Part shown: positions 19,434-28,234 of the stretch, one piece after another
Layout of the letters: each line of letters begins with the position of its first letter
Numbering within the stretch: the first letter of the stretch is position 1
NCBI RefSeq assembly: GCF_022870885.1
Contig: NZ_CP091509.1
Span: 248,001 to 312,000 of the forward strand
Origin: Neisseria dumasiana
Lineage (GTDB): Bacteria; Pseudomonadota; Gammaproteobacteria; Burkholderiales; Neisseriaceae
DNA: 64,000 nt
Direction: 5' to 3'
Position numbers and translations under genes: made by a program
The notes under the pieces: generated by a model
What the model was told of the DNA's origin: nothing
What the model saw: only the letters and a program-made list of their open reading frames with translations
The model's database searches: none

Positions 19434-22400
19434 TTAGAATTTGCCGCTGATGCCGATTCTGATGCCCCTGCCGGGGGCGGGCAGGTAGGATCGGCTGAGC
19501 GGGTCGAGATAATAGCGGTCGGTCAGGTTGGTGCCTACCAGCTCGGCAGTCAGGTTTTTGCCGATTTTATAGCGCAGGTAGGCATCCCATACCGCAACGG
19601 GCTGCCAGCGCATATCGTTGGATTGAGGTTTGTCATTCTTATCTACAATTCGGTTGAATTGGTGATACAACGGCCACCAAGCATCATCACGGTTTTGATA
19701 TACGCGGCTGTGGTAATGCATGCGTACACCGGCTTCGAGTTTGTTGTTTAGGAAACGCCCGCCCAAATCGGCATCAACCGACCAGCGCGGCTGGAGTGCG
19801 CTTGCCAGATAGCCGGAATCGCTCAACCCGCCGTGGTTGCATACAGGGCCTTTGACCGGTGTTTTGGTTTCAATGTAGTTGCGAATAGCCCAAGAGCCCA
19901 ATGCTGCACTTGATGCAAAAGATTCGTCACACATTTCATTTTTCAGATTCCGCAACACTCCTAAACCGCCGAAAAAACGCCCCGTATCGAAACGCGCCTG
20001 AAGCTCTATGCCGCTGCGGGTGAGCTTGTCGAACTGCTCAAATTCGAGGTTTTCATCGCGGTCGATAATGTTTTCGGTTTTATTGCGGAAATAGTTGATG
20101 CGGAAATCGGCATGGCGCATTTTGGGAAACAGCCCGGTCAGGTCGTGGATATAGCCTACTTCCCAGTTTTTGGCGTGTTCGGGTTTCCAGCCGTAGCCTG
20201 CGCGGGCGAACGTGCCGGCGGCGGTTGAAAAGCCGTAAGTGCCTTCAAAGATGCTGGGATAGCGCAGGGCTTCGGTATAGCGCAGATAGGCGCGGGCTTT
20301 GTCGGTAAAGTTTACGGTGGCTGAAAACGCTGGTGTCCAGCCGCTGCCGCCCTGTTTTTGCGCCCGCCGCCGCTCTGTATCAGTCATGTTGGTAGTATAT
20401 TCTTCTGTATAGCTATTTGTATATTTCCACACCATGTGCGGGCTGTTTGGGTCGGCAGGGTTGTAGGCGGCATTGGGAACCTTTGCGTGCAGGTCGGGAA
20501 TGCTGCCGTTTAAGAGTGGGTTGTCTTTGATATTCAGACGGCCTGAAGCGTCTTTTAACCAATAATACTTATCCCCGTGAAGTAAAGCTGCTGATTCGGG
20601 GTCGTGGCTTTCCTGATTTCTAAGTGCTTGGTAATCTAAAACAGCTACTCCATCATCTAATTTAACTCTGTCGTATACATATTGAGCTTTGAAATATTCA
20701 TTTTCATTGGATAAGTCGTCTGCCAAACCTGCTTCGAGAATTTTTGCTGCATTCAGGTGGTCTTGGTATTCTTTCTCGGTAGCGACGCGCTGAAACTCAA
20801 ATTTTATTCCTCTGTTTATACTTAAAGGGTAACTGTATTTATCCCGCCCCGTTTCCAGCCGTTTGCTTTTATCCTGTATCGAAAAGTTGGTATAGCGTGC
20901 GCCTGCGGTCAGGCTCAGCCAGTGGAAGGGGTCGTATTTGAAGTTGAAGCCCAGATTGTATTCGCGGCGTTTGCCGTTGCGCGGTACGCCGAATTGGTTC
21001 AGCTCGTAATTCGGACGAAGGATATCGTTGTCGAGTTCGTTCCGGTATTTTCTGCCGCCGTCGGCTAATTCTGCTGAAAAATTGTCGCGGGAATTGAGTT
21101 TTTCGTTTTGAAAATCGCCTAATACCGTGAGTGAAAGTTTGTTGTTCAATTTCATACGGTTGGAAAAATGAAAGCCGGTGCGCTTGTTGTTTGAATAATA
21201 GGCTTGGCCTTCTACGGTATTGAAGCGGCCGTTGATGTTGGGGGTGGTGATGGCCGGGGGTTTGGGCGGTTCGACTCCTGCATTGAGCAGCTCTTGCCGC
21301 TCGGCAGGTGTGTATGACTGCCAGCTGAGGTATTCATCGCGGGCGCGTTGGAAAACACGGTCTTCATAGAGAGTATCGCCCGGCGAGCCGCCGGCGGTGT
21401 TGGTTTTCGATTTGGTGCGCGTTGTCCATAGTGTGGCATCAAAATCTATCCAGCGGTTGCCTTCGGGCTTCCATGAATAATCGATGTTGTAGGATTTTTG
21501 TTTTACTTTGGCGTCGGGCCATTCGGCGATTTTGTTGAGCACTTTGGCATCCCAGGAAATCGGCCCGATAATGCGCGAGGGCATTACTTCGCCGAATACG
21601 GTATCGGTGTGGCGCAGGCCGAGTTTGAGGGTTTGGCGGTTAGGCAGGCGGAAAGTGGTTTTGCCCACCCATGATTTGGTTTGGAGCGAGGTGTTGCTCA
21701 CTTCTCCTCCGGGGTGGTAAAACAGGCCGATTTTGGCGATATCGGGTGCGCCCAGCATATTTTCACTACCCCAGAATTTTTCGCCCCGTTCCGCTGCTTC
21801 TTCTTGGCGGCGTTTGAGTTCGTCTAAAGTTTCTTGTGTCCACGGCCCGATGTAGCCGTAGCGTTGCGCGCCTTTTTTGCCGGAAAAATAATTGCCTTTG
21901 TTGCGGTAGGCATAGGCGATCATGGCATCGAAGTTTTCCTGCTTGGTGGCGGCGGCGATGCGGTAGGCTTTGTCTTCAAAGAATTTGTTGCGGCCGCCGA
22001 AACGCTGGTCAACGCGGTCGCTGCCGTCAAACTGGGCGCGCCAGATGCCGCCGGTGGCGACTTCGGGATAAGGCAGAGTGCGGTAATCTACCGATTTTTC
22101 GTAGGCGTTTTGGCGCGGTTTGATGGAGTTGGTTGAGGTTTCGGCTTTAAACTCAAAACCGTATTTTTGGCCTTCGGGCACAATGTCGTCGGCATCGATG
22201 GTTTTTAAGGCAACGGTACCGCCGATGCCGCTTTTGGCATCGCGGCTGAATGAAGGGCCTTTTTCAATATAAACGCTGCTGATGATATTAGGGTCGACAT
22301 AATTGCGGTTGTTGGCACCGGCATAGCCGCGCCATACGGTAATGGCCTGCTCGGTGCCGTCTATGGTTACCGGCACCCGCCCCTGCCCCTGTACGCCTCG

Positions 22401-22715
22401 GATGTTGGGGTCGAGTGCGCCGCTGTTGCGGGCATCGCCGCTGTATACGCCGACCAAACCGCTGAATAGGTCGGATACGGTGTTGCCTTTGAAGGTTTCT
22501 ACTTCTTGTTTGCCTTTGTAGAGGTTGACCACTTCGCGGGCATATACGCGGTTGCGCCCTTTTTCGTCTTTAGTAGTGCGCGATCCTTTTACTTCTACCG
22601 TGCCTAAAGTGGCTTCGTTTGCTGTTTGGGGGCTTTCTCCCGCCGCCCGCAAATAGGGGCTGCTCCATGCGATACTCAGGCAGACGACAATGGTTTTTAA
22701 GGGGTATGTTTTCAT
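19434..22715 (-). CDS. Large TonB-dependent outer-membrane receptor (probable heme/hemophilin receptor)
   Basis: The protein has 1093 residues from the ATG at 22715. AGGAG lies 5 bases upstream; an in-frame GTG at 22721 is less likely. A signal peptide is followed by a TonB box-like TLGTVEVKG, a plug domain (VSDLFSGLVGVYSGDARNSG, IDGTEQAITVWRGY), and a barrel with YTEALRYPSIFEGTYGFS and WKPEHAKNWEVGYIHDL, ending GIRIGISGKF. It is larger than most siderophore receptors and similar in scale to receptors for protein ligands. Neighbouring hemophilin-like and Slam genes suggest it takes heme from the secreted hemophore. A Fur-like site lies upstream. The exact ligand is inferred. Confidence 0.85.
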   Translation of the reverse strand: MKTYPLKTIVVCLSIAWSSPYLRAAGESPQTANEATLGTVEVKGSRTTKDEKGRNRVYAREVVNLYKGKQEVETFKGNTVSDLFSGLVGVYSGDARNSGALDPNIRGVQGQGRVPVTIDGTEQAITVWRGYAGANNRNYVDPNIISSVYIEKGPSFSRDAKSGIGGTVALKTIDADDIVPEGQKYGFEFKAETSTNSIKPRQNAYEKSVDYRTLPYPEVATGGIWRAQFDGSDRVDQRFGGRNKFFEDKAYRIAAATKQENFDAMIAYAYRNKGNYFSGKKGAQRYGYIGPWTQETLDELKRRQEEAAERGEKFWGSENMLGAPDIAKIGLFYHPGGEVSNTSLQTKSWVGKTTFRLPNRQTLKLGLRHTDTVFGEVMPSRIIGPISWDAKVLNKIAEWPDAKVKQKSYNIDYSWKPEGNRWIDFDATLWTTRTKSKTNTAGGSPGDTLYEDRVFQRARDEYLSWQSYTPAERQELLNAGVEPPKPPAITTPNINGRFNTVEGQAYYSNNKRTGFHFSNRMKLNNKLSLTVLGDFQNEKLNSRDNFSAELADGGRKYRNELDNDILRPNYELNQFGVPRNGKRREYNLGFNFKYDPFHWLSLTAGARYTNFSIQDKSKRLETGRDKYSYPLSINRGIKFEFQRVATEKEYQDHLNAAKILEAGLADDLSNENEYFKAQYVYDRVKLDDGVAVLDYQALRNQESHDPESAALLHGDKYYWLKDASGRLNIKDNPLLNGSIPDLHAKVPNAAYNPADPNSPHMVWKYTNSYTEEYTTNMTDTERRRAQKQGGSGWTPAFSATVNFTDKARAYLRYTEALRYPSIFEGTYGFSTAAGTFARAGYGWKPEHAKNWEVGYIHDLTGLFPKMRHADFRINYFRNKTENIIDRDENLEFEQFDKLTRSGIELQARFDTGRFFGGLGVLRNLKNEMCDESFASSAALGSWAIRNYIETKTPVKGPVCNHGGLSDSGYLASALQPRWSVDADLGGRFLNNKLEAGVRMHYHSRVYQNRDDAWWPLYHQFNRIVDKNDKPQSNDMRWQPVAVWDAYLRYKIGKNLTAELVGTNLTDRYYLDPLSRSYLPAPGRGIRIGISGKF

Positions 22716-22808
22716 GATCACTCCTGTTGGTGCTTCCCATTTGCTTCGGTGCAGCTATCTGTAAAATCCTAATCCGGTTTGAAGGTAGGAAGAGGTTAAA
22801 CCATAAAT

Positions 22809-22827
22809 AAAACTTATTTCCATTATC
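22809..22827 (-). promoter_or_regulatory. Fur-like box upstream of the receptor
   Basis: The minus-strand 19-mer GATAATGGAAATAAGTTTT keeps the first seven bases of the Fur consensus, plus AAT in the centre. It sits 94 bases before the receptor ATG, where an operator for iron-repressed expression would be expected. The rest of the 22716-23058 gap shows no gene and one DUS at about 22974. Confidence 0.5.
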
Positions 22828-23058
22828 GTTTGTAGAGTATTTTTTATCTTTTTTGTTTCCCGAACGGGGATTTTTTACAAATGAAAGGATGGGTTACGGC
22901 CGCCAAGCCGATGTGGCAGAGATGTAGATAGGGAATCCGCTTCAATTGTGCTTGATGCTTGCCGCATTGCTTTGAGGCCGTCTGAATATGCCCGTTGTGA
23001 TTGTTTGAGAATGAAGTTCGGCGTATGCTTCTGCAAACATCAAGATAAGGATAAAACC

Positions 23059-24531
23059 ATGCCGCACACACTTCCTTTAAACCCGCCCGCATTTGCCCGA
23101 TTGCCGGAAGCGTTTTACAGCCGCGTCCGCACCGAACCGTTGGGCGAACCCTATTGGGTGGCGCAAAATCATGTATTGGCGGAAGAAATGGGCTTGAGGC
23201 CGTCTGAAATTTTCGATAACGCCGACAACCTGCTTTATCTGGCCGGCAGTGCCAAACAATACGATCCCGCGCCGATTGCCTCAGTGTACAGCGGGCATCA
23301 GTTCGGCGTGTATGTGCGCCAATTGGGCGACGGACGTGCGGTGTTGATCGGCGATTCGGTCGGTTCAGACGGCCTGCGTTGGGAATGGCAGCTCAAAGGT
23401 GCGGGCAAAACGCCGTATTCGCGCTTTGCCGACGGGCGGGCGGTGTTGCGTTCGAGCATCCGCGAATATCTTTGCTCGGAAGCCATGCACGGTTTGGGCA
23501 TTCCGACCACGCGCGCGCTGGCGATTACGGGCAGCAACGATGCCGTTTACCGCGAAGAAGCCGAAACTTCAGCGGTGGTTACGCGCATTGCGCCGAGTTT
23601 CATTCGTTTCGGCCATTTTGAATACATGTATCACACCGGCCAACATCACAACCTGCCCGTGTTGGCGGACTTTTTGATTGACCGCCACTTCCCCGAGTGC
23701 CGCGAAGCCGAAAATCCATACTTAGCTTTTTTCCAAACTGTTTCCCGCCGCACCGCCGAGTTGGTGGCCGCGTGGCAGAGCGTCGGCTTTTGCCACGGCG
23801 TGTTGAACACCGACAATATGTCGGCTCTAGGGCTGACCATCGACTACGGCCCGTTCGGTTTTCTCGATGCCTACGACCGCCGCCATGTGTGCAACCATTC
23901 CGACACGGGCGGCCGCTATGCCTACAACGAGCAGCCGTATGTGGTGCATTGGAACTTGTCGCGCTTTGCCTCGTGCCTGCTGCCGCTGGTTTCGCAAGAC
24001 GATTTGGTGGCAGAGTTGGAACGCTTCCCCGATATTTTTCAGACGGCCTATCTGCAAAAAATGCGTGCGAAACTCGGTTTGCAAACGCAAGAAAAAGGCG
24101 ACGACGAACTGGTGGCCGATATGTTCACCGCCCTGCAAAGCCGCAAAGTCGATTTCACGATGTTTTTCCGATATTTGAGCGAAGTGGGTAATGTCCACGG
24201 CGAACCGCTGCCCGAAAAACTATTGGCACTGTTCCACGGCCCCACCGAAGCGTTTACCGCGTGGATAGGCCGTTACCGCGGCAGGCTGCGGGCGGAAAAC
24301 AGCAACCCCGCCGAACGCGCCGAACGGATGAATGCCGTCAACCCACTGTATGTGTTGCGAAACTATCTGCTGGAGCAGGCGATACAGTTGGCAAAAAGCG
24401 GCGACTTCCGCGAAATCGAGCGCCTGCACCGCTGTATGCAGAATCCGTTTGTCGAGCGCAAAGAGTTTGCCGATTTTGCCGAACTGCCGCCGCAATGGGC
24501 GGAAAGCATTTGCGTGAGCTGTTCGAGTTAG
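23059..24531 (+). CDS. selO: Protein adenylyltransferase SelO (YdiU family)
   Basis: The 490-residue protein starts at the ATG at 23059, with AAGG 8 bases upstream. The frame is open from 22948, but that extension crosses a DUS and lacks family similarity. SelO is a pseudokinase-fold enzyme that transfers AMP to Ser/Thr/Tyr of target proteins in redox stress. Visible parts are SVYSGHQFGVYVRQLGDGRA, the lysine-containing WQLKGAGKTPYSRFADGRAV, and GVLNTDNMSALGLTIDYGPF. The C-terminal CVSCSS has Cys where eukaryotic SelO has selenocysteine. An inverted DUS terminator is shared with convergent cycP. Confidence 0.95.
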   Translation: MPHTLPLNPPAFARLPEAFYSRVRTEPLGEPYWVAQNHVLAEEMGLRPSEIFDNADNLLYLAGSAKQYDPAPIASVYSGHQFGVYVRQLGDGRAVLIGDSVGSDGLRWEWQLKGAGKTPYSRFADGRAVLRSSIREYLCSEAMHGLGIPTTRALAITGSNDAVYREEAETSAVVTRIAPSFIRFGHFEYMYHTGQHHNLPVLADFLIDRHFPECREAENPYLAFFQTVSRRTAELVAAWQSVGFCHGVLNTDNMSALGLTIDYGPFGFLDAYDRRHVCNHSDTGGRYAYNEQPYVVHWNLSRFASCLLPLVSQDDLVAELERFPDIFQTAYLQKMRAKLGLQTQEKGDDELVADMFTALQSRKVDFTMFFRYLSEVGNVHGEPLPEKLLALFHGPTEAFTAWIGRYRGRLRAENSNPAERAERMNAVNPLYVLRNYLLEQAIQLAKSGDFREIERLHRCMQNPFVERKEFADFAELPPQWAESICVSCSS

Positions 24532-24544
24532 AGGGCTTTTACAC

Positions 24545-24590
24545 AAGCATCAGGCCGTCTGAAAACGGATTTTCAGACGGCCTGATGCTT
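24545..24590 (+). terminator. Bidirectional inverted DUS terminator, selO/cycP
   Basis: Arms 24545-24565 and 24570-24590 are perfect 21-base complements (AAGCATCAGGCCGTCTGAAA plus A), with a 4-base loop followed by TTT. It lies between the convergent selO and cytochrome c' genes. Confidence 0.9.
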
Positions 24591-24598
24591 TTTAATAT

Positions 24599-25060
24599 TT
24601 ATTTGGGTCGGCGGAACACATCGTGGCAGGATTTGCAGTTGGCGCCCACTTCGCCGTAAGCCGCTTTGATTTCTTCCAAATTGCCGCCTTGGGCTTTGTC
24701 ATTCAGATTGGCAACGGCCGCGAAAAATTTTTCTTCCGCCGCTTTGAATTCATCCGGTTTCTCCCACGTTACCGGCAAGGTGTCGCCGTCGCCCTGTTCG
24801 TCTTTTTGGAAATGTTCAAACGGCTTCTTGCTTTCTTCTACAAAAGTTGCCGCCGCCGCTTTGAATTTTTCCACTTCATAAGGCTCATCGCCCTTAACCA
24901 TTTTGCCCATGCTGCTGAAGTTAGGCATCATGGATTTGAAAGCGGTGGTGCGTGCCTCGGAAATCGGCCCTTTGGCCACTTCCGGTTCGGGTGCGCCGCA
25001 GGCGGCAAGGCTCAATAGTGCTGCGGCCGCCAAAGCCGCATAAGTGATTCGGGTATTCAT
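24599..25060 (-). CDS. cycP: Cytochrome c' lipoprotein
   Basis: The 153-residue protein has a lipoprotein signal (lipobox LAAC, Cys21). A four-helix cytochrome c' fold ends in the heme-attachment motif CKSCHDVFR near the C-terminus, the hallmark position of class II cytochromes. SMMPNFSSMGKMVKGDEPYE fits the distal helix region. Neisserial cytochrome c' contributes to nitric oxide tolerance. It is convergent with selO and divergent from an SDR gene 91 bases away. Confidence 0.9.
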   Translation of the reverse strand: MNTRITYAALAAAALLSLAACGAPEPEVAKGPISEARTTAFKSMMPNFSSMGKMVKGDEPYEVEKFKAAAATFVEESKKPFEHFQKDEQGDGDTLPVTWEKPDEFKAAEEKFFAAVANLNDKAQGGNLEEIKAAYGEVGANCKSCHDVFRRPK

Positions 25061-25151
25061 GATAATGTGTTCCTTTCGGTGTGGTAATATTGTTGGGATT
25101 ATTCAGTATCATACCCGAATCAATAAAGAGTGATAAGCAAGGAGAATAACC

Positions 25152-25982
25152 ATGGCCATTTTGATTACCGGCGCATCGGCCGGATTCGGCGAGGCAATGT
25201 GCCGTTCGTTTGTGGCGGCGGGCTACCATGTGGTGGGTGCCGCACGCCGCATAGAAAAACTGCAAGCCCTGCATGCGGAGTTCGGAGAGCGTTTTCTGCC
25301 GCTTGAAATGGATATGACGCGCCCCGATTCGATTGATTCGGCTTTGCAAAATCTGCCCGAACCGTTTGCGTCGGTCGACTGCCTGATCAACAATGCCGGC
25401 CTTGCTTTGGGTTTGGATGCGGCGCACAAGGCCGATTTTTCCGATTGGCAAACCATGATTCAAACCAATATCGTCGGCCTCTCTTATCTTACCCGCAAAG
25501 TGCTGCCGTTTATGGTGGAGCGCAAAAACGGCTATATCATCAACATCGGTTCGATTGCCGGCACTTATCCTTATCCCGGCGGCAATGTCTATGGCGCAAC
25601 CAAAGCGTATGTGCGCCAATTCAGCCTGAATCTGCGTGCCGATTTGGCCGGCACCGGCGTGCGTGTGAGCAACATCGAACCGGGCTTGTGCGGCGATACC
25701 GAGTTTTCCAACATACGCTTCAAAGGCGATAACGAACGGGCGGCGCAACTGTATGAAAACGTGCAGTTTATCCGCCCGCAAGATATTGCCGACACCGCTT
25801 TGTGGCTTTACCAACGCCCCGCACACATGAATGTAAACAGTATCGAAATCATGCCTGTGGCGCAAAGTTTCGGTGCTTTGCCCGTACACCGCGAAGCGCC
25901 TCCGATTGCGGCAGCGGTGGAAAACGGCTTCGATAAGCAAAGCATGTCGTTGTTTCAAAAAATCAAATCTTGGTTTAAATAG
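25152..25982 (+). CDS. Short-chain dehydrogenase, YdfG-like
   Basis: This is a 276-residue classical SDR: an N-terminal dinucleotide motif (TGASAGFG), NNAG at about 81-84, catalytic Ser in NIGSIAGTYPYPGG, and YGATK (Tyr/Lys) at about 150. ETGL-like SNIEPGLCGDTEFSNIRF is typical of YdfG-type 3-hydroxy acid or serine dehydrogenases. The last 25 residues (SLFQKIKSWFK end) form an amphipathic tail beyond the usual fold. AAGGAG precedes the ATG. The substrate is not determinable from sequence. Confidence 0.9.
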   Translation: MAILITGASAGFGEAMCRSFVAAGYHVVGAARRIEKLQALHAEFGERFLPLEMDMTRPDSIDSALQNLPEPFASVDCLINNAGLALGLDAAHKADFSDWQTMIQTNIVGLSYLTRKVLPFMVERKNGYIINIGSIAGTYPYPGGNVYGATKAYVRQFSLNLRADLAGTGVRVSNIEPGLCGDTEFSNIRFKGDNERAAQLYENVQFIRPQDIADTALWLYQRPAHMNVNSIEIMPVAQSFGALPVHREAPPIAAAVENGFDKQSMSLFQKIKSWFK

Positions 25983-25995
25983 AGGCTGATTTATG

Positions 25996-26036
25996 CAGGC
26001 CGTCTGAAAAGGTTTCAGCCCGTTTCAGACGGCCTG
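25996..26036 (+). terminator. Inverted DUS terminator after the SDR gene
   Basis: CAGGCCGTCTGAAA and TTTCAGACGGCCTG flank a loop of about 12 bases just after the SDR stop codon. Confidence 0.75.
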
Positions 26037-26070
26037 AATGTATGGCAGCTTTGTCTTCTTTGCCTGTTCT

Positions 26071-26271
26071 GGCTGCGGCGGGCTTGTATCAACAATCGGT
26101 TTATTTGCTATACAATAATCAGGTTTTTATCAATGATGCCGTCTGAACATATGGATAAACGTTATACAGCAAACAAACCGATTGTTGATGCAAGGCAACA
26201 AGCCGCAGGCAGTACCGACAGTACGCAAAGGCGCGGCAACGCCGTATCCCAATTTAAGTTTATTCGCGATA
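26071..26271. repeat. Two facing CREE-like repeats around a start codon
   Basis: Bases 26071-26112 are a half element ending TTTATTTGCTATA. Bases 26163-26271 are a full short element of about 109 bp, starting TATACAGCAAACAAACC and ending TTTATTCGCGATA with the GCCGCAGGCAGTACCGACAG core between. The inner tips are complementary over about 30 bases with a 50-base spacer that holds the annotated start codon at 26133 and an ATGCCGTCTGAA uptake site. Confidence 0.75.
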
Positions 26272-27152
26272 CCCGCCGTGTCGTGTTGGTTGCGGCCGTG
26301 TCATTGGTGCTGGCTGCATGTGCAAGCGATAAAGCTCCGGGGCGGCCTGCCAAGCCGGTTGGCCAAGCCAAACCGAAAGCCGTGGTAGGGTTGGCTTTGG
26401 GCGGCGGAGCGTCAAAAGGCTTTGCGCACATCGGCGTGCTTAAAGTTTTGAGAGCCAACAATATTCCCGTTAAAGTGGTTACGGGCACCAGCGCAGGTTC
26501 GATTGTGGGCAGCCTGTACGCGAGCGGGATGTCGCCCGACAGATTGGAACTGGAGGCCGAGATTTTGGGTAAAACCGATTTGGTGGATTTAACGCTTTCC
26601 ACCACCGGCTTTATCAAGGGCCAAAAGCTGCAAGACTACATCAACCGTAAGGTCGGCAACCGCCCGCTGCAAAACCTGCCGGTTAAGTTTGCGGCAGTGG
26701 CTACCGATTTGGAATCCGGCAAAATGGTTACGTTTAACCGCGGCAATACCGGGCAGGCGGTAAGGGCTTCGGTGAGCATTCCCAATGTATTCCAGCCTGC
26801 GGTTATCGGCGGCCGCCATTATGTAGACGGCGGTTTATCGGCTCCCGTACCGGTAACGGCGGCGAAAAATATGGGGGCAAACTTTGTGATAGCGGTGGAT
26901 ATTTCGGCCAAACCGGCCAAGCTTTCGGATGCCGGCTTTTTCGCTTATCTTGATCAGAGCCTGAACATCATGAGCGCGGCCGCTTTGCAGAACGAATTGG
27001 GTAAAGCCGATGTGGTGATTAAGCCCAACGTGCAACATCTCGGTTCGGTGGGCGGTTTCGATCAAAAAACACAGGCCATCAAGTTGGGCGAACAGGCTGC
27101 CTTGGCCGCTTTGCCCGAAATCAAACGCAAGCTGGCTGTTTACGGCCGTTAA
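26133..27152 (+). CDS. Patatin-like (RssA/NTE-type) lipoprotein with repeat-derived N-terminus
   Basis: The 339-residue protein has a patatin domain at about 75-290: oxyanion GGGASKGFAH, nucleophile GTSAGS (GxSxG), and catalytic Asp in YVDGGLS. A lipoprotein signal, RRVVLVAAVSLVLAAC, places the lipid-bearing Cys at residue 63, far deeper than normal. Residues 11-46 are encoded by a CREE-like element (26163-26271), and residues 3-5 by a DUS. No ATG lies between the repeat and the signal; a GTG at 26283 would leave no basic n-region. The true start is uncertain (26133, 26136 or 26151). Family members are lipid hydrolases; the substrate is unknown. Confidence 0.8.
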   Translation: MMPSEHMDKRYTANKPIVDARQQAAGSTDSTQRRGNAVSQFKFIRDTRRVVLVAAVSLVLAACASDKAPGRPAKPVGQAKPKAVVGLALGGGASKGFAHIGVLKVLRANNIPVKVVTGTSAGSIVGSLYASGMSPDRLELEAEILGKTDLVDLTLSTTGFIKGQKLQDYINRKVGNRPLQNLPVKFAAVATDLESGKMVTFNRGNTGQAVRASVSIPNVFQPAVIGGRHYVDGGLSAPVPVTAAKNMGANFVIAVDISAKPAKLSDAGFFAYLDQSLNIMSAAALQNELGKADVVIKPNVQHLGSVGGFDQKTQAIKLGEQAALAALPEIKRKLAVYGR

Positions 27153-27199
27153 CGGCAGAAGAATCGGTTGCGTACCATTTTTAAACGGATTCACGATAA

Positions 27200-27234
27200 C
27201 AATCCGCCCCTATATCCGATATAGGGGCGGATTG
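27200..27234 (+). terminator. Strong palindrome after the patatin gene
   Basis: CAATCCGCCCCTATAT and ATATAGGGGCGGATTG form a 16-bp stem with a 3-base loop, followed by TTTG. A related GGGGCGGAT palindrome is at 61296-61322, so it may be a dispersed repeat as well as a terminator. Confidence 0.75.
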
Positions 27235-27303
27235 TTTGTTTTGCCGGTTTCAGACGGCATTGTTGGTTGCTTCTTTGGTTGCTTAAGTAGTTTGGCTACA
27301 TAT

Positions 27304-27780
27304 TCAAGCTTCTTCGATTTTTTCGCACAGAAAATCCAGCGCGAATTGTACGGCTTGGGCGCGGATGCTGTCTCTGTCGCCGTCGAACAAGGCGGTTTTC
27401 GCCCAAATGCGCTGTTTGGCTGCCAATCCGAACCAAACCGTGCCGACGGGTTTTTCTTCGCTGCCGCCGGTAGGGCCGGCGATGCCGGAAATGCTGAGGG
27501 CAAAATCGGCTTTGGCGGCAATCAATGCGCCCAAGGCCATTTCGCGCACGGTTTCTTCGCTCACCGCACCGTAAAAAGCCAAGGTATTGTCTTTCACGCC
27601 TAAAAGCTGTTGTTTGGCTTCGTTGCTGTATGTAACGAAGCCGGCATGAAACCATGCGGAGCTGCCCGGCAGTTTGGTGAGTTCGGCAGAAAGTAAGCCG
27701 CCTGTGCACGATTCGGCGCAGGTAACGGTTTGCCCGCATTCGTTGAGACGGGCGGTAACTTTGGCAAGGGTGTTATTCAT
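27304..27780 (-). CDS. pncC: Nicotinamide-nucleotide amidase (CinA C-terminal family)
   Basis: This is a 158-residue stand-alone CinA C-terminal domain with AESCTGGLLSAELT (catalytic Ser/Thr region), FHAGFVTYSNEAKQQLLGV, and GIAGPTGGSEEKPVGTVWFG. PncC deamidates NMN to NaMN in pyridine nucleotide recycling. Length and motifs match E. coli PncC (YgaD). It is a single-gene unit. Confidence 0.93.
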   Translation of the reverse strand: MNNTLAKVTARLNECGQTVTCAESCTGGLLSAELTKLPGSSAWFHAGFVTYSNEAKQQLLGVKDNTLAFYGAVSEETVREMALGALIAAKADFALSISGIAGPTGGSEEKPVGTVWFGLAAKQRIWAKTALFDGDRDSIRAQAVQFALDFLCEKIEEA

Positions 27781-28234
27781 ATGATTGCCTTTATACCTTT
27801 ATATATATATGTATGGATTGACGTTTGTGTGGCTGAGACCTGTGCAAAACACCCTGCGGCGGTTGTGTTGCAATATTATTCCGTTTGGGTATTTTAGGCT
27901 GCGCATTATACCCCTGTTTAAATTATCTTGTTTGTGATGATTTTCAAAGGTTATTATTTGTGAACAAACGGTTGGTTGTATCTGTAACCGGATGAATAGA
28001 AAACCGCCGCAAGATATACCCGTTTGGCGGGGTTTTCAACCGCTGGTGTCTAAGTTTTATACCGTTAAGGGTTGTGTTTGGTAAGCTTGCGCCATCATAC
28101 GGCTTGTTTGGGCGATTTTTACACACATTTTTGTTTGTTGCCTTTTTTGCACACCGCTTTGCGGTAAAGTGTTACGCAAATAATAACCATGCCGTATGCG
28201 CGGGAATCATCAACAAACCCTTTCTGAATAATGC
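27781..28234. other. Intergenic region without a recognised gene
   Basis: This 454-base gap contains a TA run (27800-27811) upstream of pncC and a fragment of the 145-bp repeat family (CTGAGACCTGTGCAAAACACC from 27833). The rest is AT-rich sequence with no convincing ORF, RNA or terminator. Part must hold the promoters of the divergent pncC and SanA-like genes. Confidence 0.5.

Noticed and set aside
22948..23058. N-terminal extension of SelO from 22948
   Set aside because: The extension crosses a DUS and has no SelO similarity; ATG 23059 has a ribosome site and gives the family length.
24921..25958. 345-codon minus-strand frame across the SDR gene and cycP start
   Set aside because: It overlaps two recognised genes on opposite strands and has no recognisable domain.
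27944..28126. 60-codon frame in the pncC-SanA gap
   Set aside because: It has no ribosome site or family similarity and lies in AT-rich spacer.
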